Positions 43,766 to 52,851 of a stretch of 64,000 nucleotides of DNA are shown one piece after another (positions within the stretch are counted from its first letter, which is position 1; each line of letters opens with the position of its first letter). The notes below the pieces were generated by a model. The model made no database searches. It saw nothing but the letters and a program-made list of their open reading frames with translations, and had not been told where the DNA came from. Source of the DNA: Thiothrix fructosivorans (GTDB taxonomy: Bacteria; Pseudomonadota; Gammaproteobacteria; Thiotrichales; Thiotrichaceae); contig NZ_JAFMPM010000006.1 in assembly GCF_017349355.1 (NCBI RefSeq), positions 744,001-808,000 of the forward strand. The letters run 5' to 3'. The position numbers and the translations under genes are program-made.

Positions 43766-45451
43766 ATGAATATCAATGCCAGCATTGTTGATCAACGCCT
43801 TACGGGTATCCTCAAGGAGCATGTTGGCTTGCTTGAGCCTATCGTCGGTAAAGATGAGAGCAAGCAACGTTCGCTGGCGTTTGTCTTATTGTGCGTGAGT
43901 ACTGCGTTGGAGCTGCCACTGGATGCGGCGGCGGAATTACTGACGGAGGGCGGTAACGATGTCGGGGTCGATGCGTTGCACTTTAGTGATGTGGACGATG
44001 GCGAGTTTACCGTCACTCTGTTTCAAGGCAAGTACAAACACAAAGATTTGCAAGGCACAGCCAACTTTCCTGAAAACGGTGTGAAACATGCGCTTCAAAC
44101 CGTGGCGACCTTGTTTGATCCCGATAAACAGGTATTGATGAATCCGCGTATTAAGCCGCGTATTGAAGAAATTCGTTCATTGATTCGGGATGGTTATATT
44201 CCGAATGTGCGGGTGGTGTTGTGCAATAACGGTGCACGTTGGACGCAGGCTGCGGACAATTGGATAACACAATCTGGCTATACGGCTGATCAAGTGCAAT
44301 GGGTACATATCAATCACGATGAGATTATCGCGGTATTGCAGCGTAAGAAATCGGTGGATGACAGTATTCAATTGCATGGCAAAGCGATTATTGAAGATTT
44401 TAACTTTCGACGGGTGTTAATTAGCAAAGTACCGATTACTGAAATTGCGGCACTGTTTGAACGGCATCATGATTTATTGCTGGAACGCAATATTCGCCGT
44501 TATTTGGGGATGCGAAATAATCGGGTGAATGCTGCGATTCACGAAACCTTGCAAGATGCGAGTAAGCGTGAAAATTTCTATTTTTTCAATAATGGCATTA
44601 CCATGATTTGCCGTAAGTTTCGGCATAATGCCTTGCAAGGTGAAAACTTTCAGGTGCGGGTTGAGGGGATTCAGGTCATCAATGGTGGGCAGACGTGCAA
44701 AACCATCCAACAGACTTTGAAGGGTTTACCGCATGAAGAGTTTAGCAATATCTATGTGTTATTGCGGCTGTATGAGCTGGCGGAAGACGATCACGAGTTG
44801 GTGAACGATATTACCTATGCGACCAATAGCCAGAATCCGGTGGATTTGCGGGATTTACGTTCCAACGATGCTATCCAGAAGCAATTGGAAATAGGCATGG
44901 CGGAGTTGGGCTATACTTATAAACGCCAGCGCGATGATACGGGTTCAGGTGCGAACATTATCACTAGCAGTATGGTGGCTGAGGCGGTGTTAGCGATTTG
45001 GCGGCAGAAACCGCATCAGGCGAAGTTCTTGCGTGGTGAACACTTCGGGAAGTTGTATCACACCATCTTTGATGATTTGAATGCTGCCGAAGCGATTTTG
45101 GCGGTATTGATATTTCGCTTTGTGGAAGCTGAACGCAAAAAGCGTGCAGGTCAAGCAGGTGCTCCTAAATTCTTACCTTATGCATCACATTATATTGCAA
45201 TGATTATAGGTGCAGTGATAATGAGGGCATGTCTAAATATAGATCATCGAAACTTAGCTGAAGTTATTAATGCCCTCAACAATCAGCAGAAGGATATTTG
45301 GTTTGAAGCTATCACTTCAATAAAAATTTCGCTTGAAATGTTATACGGTGTGCGCGTAATTTCATTGCAACAACTTTCGGCTACATTTCGCCGTGGTGAT
45401 CTTTTGGATGGTATTTTCAAAGAAATTTCAAAAAAAGAAGGAGAGCGTTAA
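43766..45451 (+). CDS. AIPR-family (abortive infection phage resistance) protein
   Basis: The product has 561 residues. The AIPR core covers about 40-450, with GGNDVGVDALHFSDVDDGEFTVTLFQGKY at the start, ENFYFFNNGITMICRKF, QVINGGQTCKTIQQTL and YATNSQNPVDLRDLRSNDAIQKQLE in the middle. AIPR proteins are named from a plasmid abortive-infection protein and occur beside restriction-modification genes; the mechanism is not known. Here a restriction-enzyme remnant and a C5 DNA methylase follow with overlapping codons. From about 45,170 onward the coding becomes markedly more AT-rich than the first two thirds, which suggests a recombination or transfer boundary inside the gene. Confidence 0.87.
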   Translation: MNINASIVDQRLTGILKEHVGLLEPIVGKDESKQRSLAFVLLCVSTALELPLDAAAELLTEGGNDVGVDALHFSDVDDGEFTVTLFQGKYKHKDLQGTANFPENGVKHALQTVATLFDPDKQVLMNPRIKPRIEEIRSLIRDGYIPNVRVVLCNNGARWTQAADNWITQSGYTADQVQWVHINHDEIIAVLQRKKSVDDSIQLHGKAIIEDFNFRRVLISKVPITEIAALFERHHDLLLERNIRRYLGMRNNRVNAAIHETLQDASKRENFYFFNNGITMICRKFRHNALQGENFQVRVEGIQVINGGQTCKTIQQTLKGLPHEEFSNIYVLLRLYELAEDDHELVNDITYATNSQNPVDLRDLRSNDAIQKQLEIGMAELGYTYKRQRDDTGSGANIITSSMVAEAVLAIWRQKPHQAKFLRGEHFGKLYHTIFDDLNAAEAILAVLIFRFVEAERKKRAGQAGAPKFLPYASHYIAMIIGAVIMRACLNIDHRNLAEVINALNNQQKDIWFEAITSIKISLEMLYGVRVISLQQLSATFRRGDLLDGIFKEISKKEGER

Positions 45452-45567
45452 TGCAACAGTATCATCTAGGTTCTATTAGTGACAACGATATATTTCAGCA
45501 TGTTAAACACACGGTGCTAAAATATCGCTTCCAGATTGACCTTGCTGACTTTAACAGCAACTTATGA
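45451..45567 (+). pseudogene. 38-codon remnant of an Eco47II/Sau96I-type restriction enzyme
   Basis: The frame MQQYHLGSISDNDIFQHVK, ending [12 protein letters not shown], starts on the last base of the AIPR stop (TAATG) and ends on the start of the methylase (ATGA). The pattern LGxISDxDxxxHVKxTVxKYRFxIDLxDFN looks like the N-terminus of Eco47II-family endonucleases (GGNCC/GGWCC cutters), which normally run on for about 200 residues and lie beside a C5 methylase. Only this start is left, so the nuclease body was probably deleted. The assignment is from memory of the family start. A genuine small protein that couples translation is the alternative. Confidence 0.5.
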
Positions 45568-46811
45568 TTTCACCTTGTAATCAAAGTATTGACGCTAATC
45601 TATTGGCTGATATTGCATCGGTGTCAAAGTCGACGCTAGCGTCATGGGAAAAAAATGGAAAAATAACGCCCATTTACAATGCCTTGGGCGATAAAAAATA
45701 TTTACTTGAGCAATTGAGAGATTTTGCGCCTATCCAAGCTATGTTAAATTCTACGTGGGACGCAGAAGCACAAGTGAAACCTCTACGGGATTTTTCTTCG
45801 ATTGAACTGTTTGCCGGAGCAGGTGGTTTGGCGATTGGCTTGGAGCAAGCAGGTTTTAAAGCATTGGCGTTGAATGAACTAGACAAACATGCTTGTGACA
45901 CGTTAAGAAAGAATCGTCCACATTGGAATGTAGTGCAAGGCGATGTATGTGGTATCGACTTCACAGCCTTTAAGGGTGTTGATTTTTTATCAGGCGGTTT
46001 TCCCTGTCAGGCTTTTTCGTATGCGGGCAATCAATTGGGATTTGAAGATACGCGCGGTACATTGTTTTTTGAATTTGCACGCGCTATCAAGGAGTGCCAG
46101 CCCCGCGTATTTTTGGGTGAGAATGTTAGAGGATTGTTGGAACACGATAATGGTAAGACTATTGCGGCTATTAAATCGGTGATTGCGGATTTAGGTTATA
46201 CGTTAATTGAACCGCACGTGTTAAAAGCTATCTTTTATAAAGTGCCTCAGAAACGTGAGCGTTTAATGCTGGTCGGAATTCGTAATGATTTACTGCCTAA
46301 TGCGGCATTTAAATGGCCTTCTCCCTATAAGCGCATTTTTACATTGAAAGATGCGTTGCAAGCAGGTGAGTTGTATCCCGATGATGTGCCTGTTTCTGAA
46401 GGGCAAAAATACCCAAAACGTAAGGCGGAAATTCTTAAATTAGTGCCACAGGGTGGGTATTGGCGTGATTTACCTGATGAGTTACAGCGTGAATATATGC
46501 AGGGTAGTTACTTTCTCGGTGGTGGTAAAATGGGTATGGCGCGGCGTTTAGCGTGGAATGCGCCGAGCCTCACCTTGACATGCAGCCCTGCACAAAAACA
46601 AACAGAACGCTGTCATCCTGAAGAGCATCGTCCGTTGACGGTGAGAGAATATGCACGCATTCAGACATTTCCCGATGCTTGGCATTTTTCTGGTCCAGTC
46701 ACCAGTCAATATAAGCAAATTGGTAATGCTGTACCTGTTAATTTAGCATGGGCGATAGGCAGAAGCCTGATTGCATTATTAAATAGTATTGAAGCTGAGA
46801 ATCTCGTATGA
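45564..46811 (+). CDS. DNA (cytosine-5) methyltransferase, probably orphan
   Basis: The product has 415 residues. Residues about 10-55 look like a helix-turn-helix ([23 protein letters not shown]), a feature of methylases that also control their own operon. Catalytic motifs follow in order: [27 protein letters not shown] (catalytic Cys148), [23 protein letters not shown], and [17 protein letters not shown]. The target domain lies about 230-370. The likely target is of the GGNCC/GGWCC type if the remnant upstream is its former partner. With the nuclease gone, it would act as a solitary methylase. The gene is AT-rich compared with nadA, which overlaps its stop by 4 bp. Confidence 0.93.
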   Translation: MISPCNQSIDANLLADIASVSKSTLASWEKNGKITPIYNALGDKKYLLEQLRDFAPIQAMLNSTWDAEAQVKPLRDFSSIELFAGAGGLAIGLEQAGFKALALNELDKHACDTLRKNRPHWNVVQGDVCGIDFTAFKGVDFLSGGFPCQAFSYAGNQLGFEDTRGTLFFEFARAIKECQPRVFLGENVRGLLEHDNGKTIAAIKSVIADLGYTLIEPHVLKAIFYKVPQKRERLMLVGIRNDLLPNAAFKWPSPYKRIFTLKDALQAGELYPDDVPVSEGQKYPKRKAEILKLVPQGGYWRDLPDELQREYMQGSYFLGGGKMGMARRLAWNAPSLTLTCSPAQKQTERCHPEEHRPLTVREYARIQTFPDAWHFSGPVTSQYKQIGNAVPVNLAWAIGRSLIALLNSIEAENLV

Positions 46812-47860
46812 CCAAACCCCTCAATATCCCCATCATCAAAGTTCCGCCCACCGCGTTGATCGAGTCCATGAACCCGCATTACACGCCCGAACAAAAAGCG
46901 GTGGTCAAAGACAAAATCAAACGCCTGCTCAAAGAGCAAGACGCTGTGTTGGTTGCCCACTATTACGTCGAGCGCGATTTGCAGGAATTGGCGGAAGAAA
47001 CCGGCGGTTACGTCTCCGACTCGTTGGATATGGCGAAATTCGGCAATGAACACCCCGCGAAAACCTTGATCGTGGCGGGCGTGCGTTTCATGGGCGAAAC
47101 CGCGAAGATTCTGAACCCCGAAAAGCGCGTGCTAATGCCAACGTTGGAAGCGGAATGTTCGCTGGATTTGGAATGCCCTGCCGACCAATTTATCCCCTTC
47201 TGTGACGAACATCCCGACCGTACCGTGGTGGTGTATTCCAACACCAGCGCGGAAGTGAAAGCGCGTGCCGATTACGTTGTCACCTCCAGCATTGCGGTGG
47301 ATTTGGTGACGTGGCTGGATGAGCAGGGCAAGAAAATCCTTTGGGCACCCGATAAGCATTTAGGGCGTTATATCCAGCGCCTCACGGGTGCGGATATGTT
47401 GCTGTGGCAAGCGGCTTGCGTGGTGCATGACGAATTCAAATCCCGCGCTCTGGGTGAGCTGATCGAGAAATACCCCGATGCGGGCATTCTGGTTCACCCC
47501 GAATCGCCGGAAGAAATCATTAAGTTGGCGGATGCGGTCGGCTCGACGTCGCAACTGATCAAGGCGGCACAAACCTTGCCGCAGCAGCGTTTTATCGTGG
47601 CAACCGACAGCGGTATTTTCTACAAGATGCAGCAAGCCGCACCGGGCAAGGAGTTCATTGCTGCGCCGACAATGGGCGAAGGCGCAACCTGTCGTAGTTG
47701 TGCGCATTGCCCGTGGATGGCGATGAACGGTTTGCACAATTTGCTGCAAGTGTTGGAAACCGGCAATAACGAGATTTTTGTCGATGAGGAAATCCGCGTG
47801 AAGGCATTAACGTCGACGCAGCGGATGTTGGATTTCGCAAAAATGCGCAAAGGAGGCTGA
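46808..47860 (+). CDS. nadA: Quinolinate synthase NadA
   Basis: The product has 350 residues. NadA condenses iminoaspartate and dihydroxyacetone phosphate to quinolinate in NAD synthesis, using a 4Fe-4S cluster. Marks include [62 protein letters not shown], and the cluster Cys region [17 protein letters not shown] near 295. The start overlaps the methylase stop (ATGA), although composition returns to the chromosomal norm at this boundary. Confidence 0.95.
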   Translation: MTKPLNIPIIKVPPTALIESMNPHYTPEQKAVVKDKIKRLLKEQDAVLVAHYYVERDLQELAEETGGYVSDSLDMAKFGNEHPAKTLIVAGVRFMGETAKILNPEKRVLMPTLEAECSLDLECPADQFIPFCDEHPDRTVVVYSNTSAEVKARADYVVTSSIAVDLVTWLDEQGKKILWAPDKHLGRYIQRLTGADMLLWQAACVVHDEFKSRALGELIEKYPDAGILVHPESPEEIIKLADAVGSTSQLIKAAQTLPQQRFIVATDSGIFYKMQQAAPGKEFIAAPTMGEGATCRSCAHCPWMAMNGLHNLLQVLETGNNEIFVDEEIRVKALTSTQRMLDFAKMRKGG

Positions 47861-47862
47861 TT

Positions 47863-48846
47863 ATGTTCAAAGCATTATTACTGAGCCAAGTCGAAGGTAA
47901 AACCCACGCGGAAGTACGCCGCCTTGACGTTGCTGACTTGCCGGAAGGTGAGGTGTTGGTCGACGTTGCCTATTCCTCGCTCAACTACAAAGACGGTTTG
48001 GCAGTCACAGGTACGGGCAAAATTATCCGCAAATTTCCGATGATTCCGGGGATTGATTTTGCGGGAACAGTGGCGGAATCGGCTTCTGAGCGTTTCAAAC
48101 CGGGTGATCAGGTGATCCTCACGGGCTGGGGTGTAGGCGAACGTTACTGGGGTGGCTTTGCGCAGAAAGCTCGCGTGAAAGCGGATTGGCTGGTGCCGAT
48201 GCCTACGGGATTGGATGCGAAGCAAGCGATGATTATTGGCACGGCGGGCTTTACCGCGATGTTGTGCGTGATGGCGTTGGAAGAGGCGGGCGTGACACCC
48301 GCTTCCGGCAAAGTGGTGGTGACAGGTGCTGCGGGTGGTGTGGGCAGCGTGTCCGTATTGCTATTGTCGCAACTCGGCTATCACGTTGTGGCGGTGTCGG
48401 GTCGTCCTGAGACGCAAGATTTTCTGACGGGTTTGGGTGCAAAAGAATTCATTTCGCGTGAAGAAATGAGCCGCCCCGCTAATCCGTTGGAAAGCCAGAA
48501 CTGGGCAGGTGCAGTGGATGTGGTGGGCGGCAGTACCTTGGCGCGGGTGCTGGCAGAAATGCAGTACGGTGGTGCGGTGGCAGCGTGCGGTTTGGCAGGT
48601 GGTTTCGAGTTGAATACCACGGTGATGCCGTTTATTTTGCGTAATGTGAGTTTGCGCGGGGTGGATTCGGTGAGTTGCCCGCAGGAACGGCGCGTGAAGG
48701 TGTGGGAACGTCTTGCTGCTGCGATGCCACCGAGTGCGTATGCCGAGCTGGGTTGCGCGATTGCGTTGGAGGAAGTGCCGCAAGCGGCTAAAGATATTCT
48801 GGCAGGGCGGATTCAGGGGCGGTTGTTGGTTAATTTGAATTTGTAA
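47863..48846 (+). CDS. acuI: Acrylyl-CoA reductase AcuI / YhdH-type oxidoreductase
   Basis: The product has 327 residues and lies 2 bp after nadA. It belongs to the zinc-free medium-chain dehydrogenases: SSLNYKDGLAVTGTGKIIRKFPMIPGIDFAGTV is the AcuI/YhdH signature, followed by the NADPH fold VVVTGAAGGVGSVSVLLLSQLGYHVVAVSGR. AcuI reduces acrylyl-CoA to propionyl-CoA, detoxifying acrylate from DMSP or 3-hydroxypropionate metabolism. The true substrate here is not proven by context. Confidence 0.88.
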   Translation: MFKALLLSQVEGKTHAEVRRLDVADLPEGEVLVDVAYSSLNYKDGLAVTGTGKIIRKFPMIPGIDFAGTVAESASERFKPGDQVILTGWGVGERYWGGFAQKARVKADWLVPMPTGLDAKQAMIIGTAGFTAMLCVMALEEAGVTPASGKVVVTGAAGGVGSVSVLLLSQLGYHVVAVSGRPETQDFLTGLGAKEFISREEMSRPANPLESQNWAGAVDVVGGSTLARVLAEMQYGGAVAACGLAGGFELNTTVMPFILRNVSLRGVDSVSCPQERRVKVWERLAAAMPPSAYAELGCAIALEEVPQAAKDILAGRIQGRLLVNLNL

Positions 48847-48864
48847 GGTAACGGAAAAATCTGC

Positions 48865-49932
48865 ATGAAAGCTGTCCACTTCACCTTCGCCCCGTCCGCG
48901 CTGGAATGCCGCGACGCGCTGTCTGCCATTGTGCAAATCGGCGACACGTTGTGGGTTGCCAACGACGAAAGCATTCATCTGGAACGCCTCAGCTACCAAG
49001 GCTCGGAGGCGGATGGTAATCCGCTGTACGCCGCGCATACCCGCTTTGCTTTGCACGATTATTTGTCATTGCCGGTCGCGGCGGATGCAGACGATAACGA
49101 AGTCGATGTGGAAGGCTTGGCGTACCACGACGGTTATTTGTGGGTGGTGGGTTCGCACAGCCTCAAGCGCAAGAAGCCGCAGTCGGACAAATCCACCGAA
49201 AAAGGTATTGAACGGCTGGTGAGGATTGTGCCTGACCCGAACCGTTACCTGATTGCCCGCATTCCGCTGAACGCGGTTGATGGCGTTCCAACACTGCAAG
49301 CATCCGGCGCACAGTTGCCGCTGCACACCAACGGCAATGCGCTGATGGAAGCTTTGCACGATGACCCACACTTGAAGCCTTTCCTGAAAATCCCCGGCAA
49401 AGATAACGGCTTTGATGTGGAAGGTCTGGCGGTGATTGGCAAGCGACTGTTCCTCGGTTTGCGCGGGCCAGTATTACGCGGCTGGGCGGTGTTGTTGGAA
49501 ATCGAGTGTGTGGAAGATGACGGCGATCCCACCGTGCTAAAACTGGCGCGTATCGGCGAGGAGGATCGTCCCTACCGCAAGCATTTCCTGCAACTGGATG
49601 GTTTGGGAATCCGCGATTTGTGCGTGCAAGGTGAGGATTTGCTGATCTTGGCAGGGCCGACCATGAGTCTGGATGGCCCGGTACGGGTTTACCGTTGGCA
49701 GGGCGGGGCTAAGCCGGATGCGGAAAGCCTGATTCCCCGTGTTGTGCTGGAGGTGGTGGCGGACATTCCGCACGGTCATGGGAATGATCACGCTGAGGGG
49801 TTGTGTTTATTCACGCAAGGTAACGACGCAACCGCGTTGTTGGTGGTATATGACAATGCAGCAGCAGGGCGTAAGCGTGGGGAGGATGGGGTGTTGGGGG
49901 ATGTGTTTACGATTTTGAGGCATGGTATATGA
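48865..49932 (+). CDS. DUF3616-domain protein
   Basis: The product has 355 residues without a signal peptide. Repeated blade-like segments, such as IGDTLWVANDESIHLERLSY, VEGLAYHDGYLWVVGSHSLKRKKP, FDVEGLAVIGKRLFLGLRGPVLRGWAVLLEIE, and GLGIRDLCVQGEDLLILAGPTMSLDGPVRVYRW, fit the beta-propeller-like DUF3616 family. No function is known. The stop overlaps the start of the next gene by 4 bp. Confidence 0.8.
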   Translation: MKAVHFTFAPSALECRDALSAIVQIGDTLWVANDESIHLERLSYQGSEADGNPLYAAHTRFALHDYLSLPVAADADDNEVDVEGLAYHDGYLWVVGSHSLKRKKPQSDKSTEKGIERLVRIVPDPNRYLIARIPLNAVDGVPTLQASGAQLPLHTNGNALMEALHDDPHLKPFLKIPGKDNGFDVEGLAVIGKRLFLGLRGPVLRGWAVLLEIECVEDDGDPTVLKLARIGEEDRPYRKHFLQLDGLGIRDLCVQGEDLLILAGPTMSLDGPVRVYRWQGGAKPDAESLIPRVVLEVVADIPHGHGNDHAEGLCLFTQGNDATALLVVYDNAAAGRKRGEDGVLGDVFTILRHGI

Positions 49933-50570
49933 AAGCACAACACCTTTTAGCATGGATGGTGACGACCCTGTTGAGCAGTTTCACTTGGGCAAATGACTCG
50001 TTTCAGAACCAGCACCCGCCCATTACCTCCAATATTCAGCTACAGTCGCAGGCCGTGCAGGTCTACACCTTATCGGATGGGCGTTTCCACGCGGAAATCA
50101 ATTATCAGGATCAGGCCAACGCTACCCGCACGTTCACTTTTGAAGGCAGCAAGGAAGAAATCCGTCAGCAACTGGCGCAAGTGGACTTGCCGGAAGAGCG
50201 CAAGCAGGCCGTGTTGCAGGCACTGGAAATGAGGCCGGATGCCTTGTTTGGTAATGTTTTTGGCAACGGTTTTCCGTTTGGTCATTCACCGTTCGGTGGT
50301 AAAGATCCGTTCGATGATCCGTTTTTCAAAAACAGCCCGTTGAATGATGAATTCTTCCAGCAGTTTTTTCAGGATTTACCGTCATTTGGCGCTATACCAG
50401 ACCTGAAACCCGATGGACAACAAGCTGCACCACCTGAGATTACGTTGCCCGCTCCTGAAAAACCGGTAGAACCTGATGCGACCCAGAATAGGGAAAGATT
50501 GGGAAGCGAGATGGATGGTTTTCTGCAAAGTTCTGTGTATAAACATGGGGTTGACCAATCTGGAATATAA
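49929..50570 (+). CDS. Exported protein of unknown function
   Basis: The product has 213 residues, translationally coupled to the DUF3616 gene (ATGA). A signal peptide (MKAQHLLAWMVTTLLSSFTWA) is followed by a short beta-like part (VYTLSDGRFHAEINYQDQANATRTFTFEGSKEEIRQQL), then a Gly/Phe/Pro-rich region with repeats of the form FGNGFPFGHSPFGGKDPFDDPFF, and a Pro/Glu-rich end. The Phe/Gly/Asp-rich part is likely unstructured. No family is recognised. Confidence 0.65.
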   Translation: MKAQHLLAWMVTTLLSSFTWANDSFQNQHPPITSNIQLQSQAVQVYTLSDGRFHAEINYQDQANATRTFTFEGSKEEIRQQLAQVDLPEERKQAVLQALEMRPDALFGNVFGNGFPFGHSPFGGKDPFDDPFFKNSPLNDEFFQQFFQDLPSFGAIPDLKPDGQQAAPPEITLPAPEKPVEPDATQNRERLGSEMDGFLQSSVYKHGVDQSGI

Positions 50571-50935
50571 TTCCAGTTTGGTCGAGTTTGCGGGAGTTGA
50601 GCAAGGATAACGCAACCTGTTTTCTACCTTGCCCGTAATTCCTTGAATTGTTCCAGCAGCAAATGGTATTCCTCAGGGATGTCATCCAGCTCCAGCAAGC
50701 CGATAAGCTGACCGTCTTTTGTCACCGGGAGATGGTGGAAACCGCCCGTTTGCATGACTTCCAGCGCGTTTGCCAGACTGCTGCCAGCGTCAATGGTGAT
50801 GGGGGTTTTGGTCATGACCATCGCAACAGCGGTCTCGTCCACATGGAGGTCGATACCCAGACAGCGGCGGATCACGTCCCGCTCACTTAAAATGCCTACC
50901 AGTTGTTGCTGATCAAAGACCACCAGTGCCCCAAC

Positions 50936-52521
50936 GTAAGCGTTCACGCCCTCTATTAGGCATTCCAGCGAACTTGTAGTAAATTCACCCCATCCCAACA
51001 GCGAGTCATTTACCCCTTGTTAGCCGCCGTTCCTACCTTACCCACGACACTGGATGAAGCGCATCAGGTGATCGTGCGCCAACAGGAACGGATAACTGAG
51101 TTGGAGAAGCAAGTGGCACGGGTGGCGGTGCTGGAGCAACAAGTCGAAATGCTGCAAAAACAACTGGAAGAACTGGTTGCCAAATTCGGCAGCAGTTCGC
51201 GTAACAGTTCCAAAGCGCCGTCCTCCGACAGCCCGGAACAACGGGCGTTGCGTCCCAAACGCAAGGGGAGTAGCCGCCCACACGGTGGGCAACCGGGGCA
51301 TCCGCGTCACGAACGGGCGTTATATCCTCCCGAACAAGTGACCCGTACCGAACAGTATTTCCCTGAAAGCACCTGTTCCTGTGGTGGGGCAGTGGCGATT
51401 GATTGGGGAAACCCTTACCGCCATCAGGTCACGGATATTGCTCCACCGCCGCCACCGGACGTGACGGAACACCAGTTTTATCAGGGTGTTTGCCAATCCT
51501 GCGGCATCAAGCACCACAGCCAGTGGCCGGATTGGGTGCCGAGCGGTCAAATGGGTGCAGGCGTGATCGCCTGGGTGGTGATTTTGAGTGGTCAGTTCCG
51601 CCTATCCATGCGCCAGATCCAGGTTCTGTTGTGGGAAATGTGCCACGTGCGTTTTAGCACTGGGGCTATCAGCAAGGCGCAAGGCAAAGCCATTCCGTGG
51701 ATGGGGCCGCTATACCGTCAAGTAGGTCAGTATGTACGCGGACAAGCGGTATGCCACGCCGATGAAACCCGCCATTATCGCGGTACGAACACTTACTGGT
51801 TATGGGCATTGGCTGACCATAGCGTGAGTTACTTCATGACCCATTACTCACGCGGCAAGGCCGCCGCCGATGCCTTGTTGGGCAGCTTTACTGGCTATCT
51901 GGTCACCGACCACTTCAGTGGTTACGGCAACGTCCCACCCGAACGGCGGCAACTGTGTTGGGCGCATTTGATCCGCCACTTCCGCAAAATGGCGGGGCGT
52001 TGCGGCGAAGGGGGAAGCGTGGGCAAACGCCTGTTGTTACTCGCCTATACCACCGTCCGCACCCATCACCGCTGGCAACAACAACCCGATGAAGCCGCTC
52101 GCTACCAACGGCGGATACTCCGCTTGCGCCGCAGCTTCCAAGCCACGCTCAACAAAGGCTTGGCATTGGAGAATTGCAAACGCACCACCAACCAATGCAA
52201 GCATTTGCTCAAGGATGAGGCGATGTGTTGGACTTTCCTCAAGGATAGTCGCATTCCCCTCACCAATAACCGTGCCGAGCGGGTGATCAGGCCGTATGTG
52301 CAATGGCGGAAAACCAGCTTTGCCAGCCAGTCGGCACAAGGTGACAGATTCCGTCCAACGGTGATGACCGTGCTGGGGACGGCACGTCAATTGGGGATGA
52401 ATATGGCGATATTGATGCGGGACATTTGCTCACAAGGCTTGGCTCATAAGTCTGTCTCGGTGCGCTTCCCTTTGGCTCAACCGTTAGCTTCTAACCCGCT
52501 ACAGACGGCGTGAACGCTTAC
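50936..52521 (+). mobile_element. IS66-family insertion sequence, 1586 bp, with target duplication
   Basis: The ends are perfect 15-bp inverted repeats: GTAAGCGTTCACGCC (50936-50950) and its complement (52507-52521). The GTAA start is typical of IS66. A direct repeat, TGCCCCAAC, lies on both sides (50927-50935 and 52522-52530); IS66 usually makes 8-bp duplications, so one of these bases may be chance. A single transposase gene fills the element, with no tnpA/tnpB accessory genes, as in the one-gene branch of the family. Confidence 0.93.
51017..52513 (+). CDS. IS66-family DDE transposase
   Basis: The product has 498 residues. An N-terminal coiled coil (ITELEKQVARVAVLEQQVEML) precedes a disordered Ser/Pro stretch, a zinc-finger-like CSCGG...CQSC pair, and the catalytic domain: VCHADETRHYRG (first Asp), LVTDHFSGY (second Asp) and LTNNRAERVIRPYVQWRKTSF (Glu). 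The proposed start is TTG with no strong ribosome site, so the true start is uncertain. The stop lies inside the right inverted repeat. The reading frame is intact, so the element may still move. Confidence 0.92.
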   Translation: MLAAVPTLPTTLDEAHQVIVRQQERITELEKQVARVAVLEQQVEMLQKQLEELVAKFGSSSRNSSKAPSSDSPEQRALRPKRKGSSRPHGGQPGHPRHERALYPPEQVTRTEQYFPESTCSCGGAVAIDWGNPYRHQVTDIAPPPPPDVTEHQFYQGVCQSCGIKHHSQWPDWVPSGQMGAGVIAWVVILSGQFRLSMRQIQVLLWEMCHVRFSTGAISKAQGKAIPWMGPLYRQVGQYVRGQAVCHADETRHYRGTNTYWLWALADHSVSYFMTHYSRGKAAADALLGSFTGYLVTDHFSGYGNVPPERRQLCWAHLIRHFRKMAGRCGEGGSVGKRLLLLAYTTVRTHHRWQQQPDEAARYQRRILRLRRSFQATLNKGLALENCKRTTNQCKHLLKDEAMCWTFLKDSRIPLTNNRAERVIRPYVQWRKTSFASQSAQGDRFRPTVMTVLGTARQLGMNMAILMRDICSQGLAHKSVSVRFPLAQPLASNPLQTA

Positions 52522-52787
52522 TGCCCCAACATTCAGTTCACACATGCGTTTGCACGCTTCACGGATAGTTGCGTTGAACTGCACGTGCCCCGGCAGTTTT
52601 CCATCAATAAGTTTCTCTACGCTGGAAATGATCATATAAGCCTTTGAATTGATGACTGTTTCACGAAATTGAAACAATATTTTAGCATAAAGTAAGGGTT
52701 ATTTTTGCCAGTTTCAGACGCAAAGTAATGGATAAATCAGCTCACTTTCGACACAAAGTAAACCATAACGGGGGGATAGTAACGGAT

Positions 52788-52822
52788 AAAAAAACGCCCG
52801 CCGATGAGGAGACCGGCAGGCG
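52788..52822 (-). terminator. Rho-independent terminator of the stress-protein transcript
   Basis: On the minus strand CGCCTGCCGG pairs with the GCGGGCG region and is followed by seven T. It lies 29 bp beyond the stop of the universal stress protein gene and would end the dctPQM-usp transcript. Confidence 0.85.
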
Positions 52823-52851
52823 TAAACACATGGCTCAATGAAAGCGAAACA

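Larger units (their letters stand above)
50624..52635 (-). pseudogene. CBS-pair protein gene split by an IS66-family insertion
   Basis: The 5' part starts at the ATG at 52635 (MIISSVEKLIDGKLPG) and runs to CELNVGA at the IS edge. The 3' part resumes at 50935 with VGALVVFDQQQLVGILSERD and ends at 50624. Removing the IS with one copy of the 9-bp duplication restores a continuous frame (NVGALVVFDQQQ) of about 139 residues with two CBS motifs (VGILSERDVIRR and HLPVTKDGQLIGLLELDD). CBS pairs bind adenosyl ligands and regulate partner enzymes. The restored gene has no other defect, so the insertion looks recent. The apparent longer frame over the 3' part uses IS bases for its start and should not be taken as a gene. 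Confidence 0.9.

Noticed and set aside
50624-50998. Free-standing 124-residue CBS protein
   Set aside because: Its first residues come from the IS66 end; the real gene starts on the far side of the element at 52635.
52477-52677. Separate 66-residue gene at the right IS end
   Set aside because: It is the 5' part of the split CBS gene running into IS sequence.
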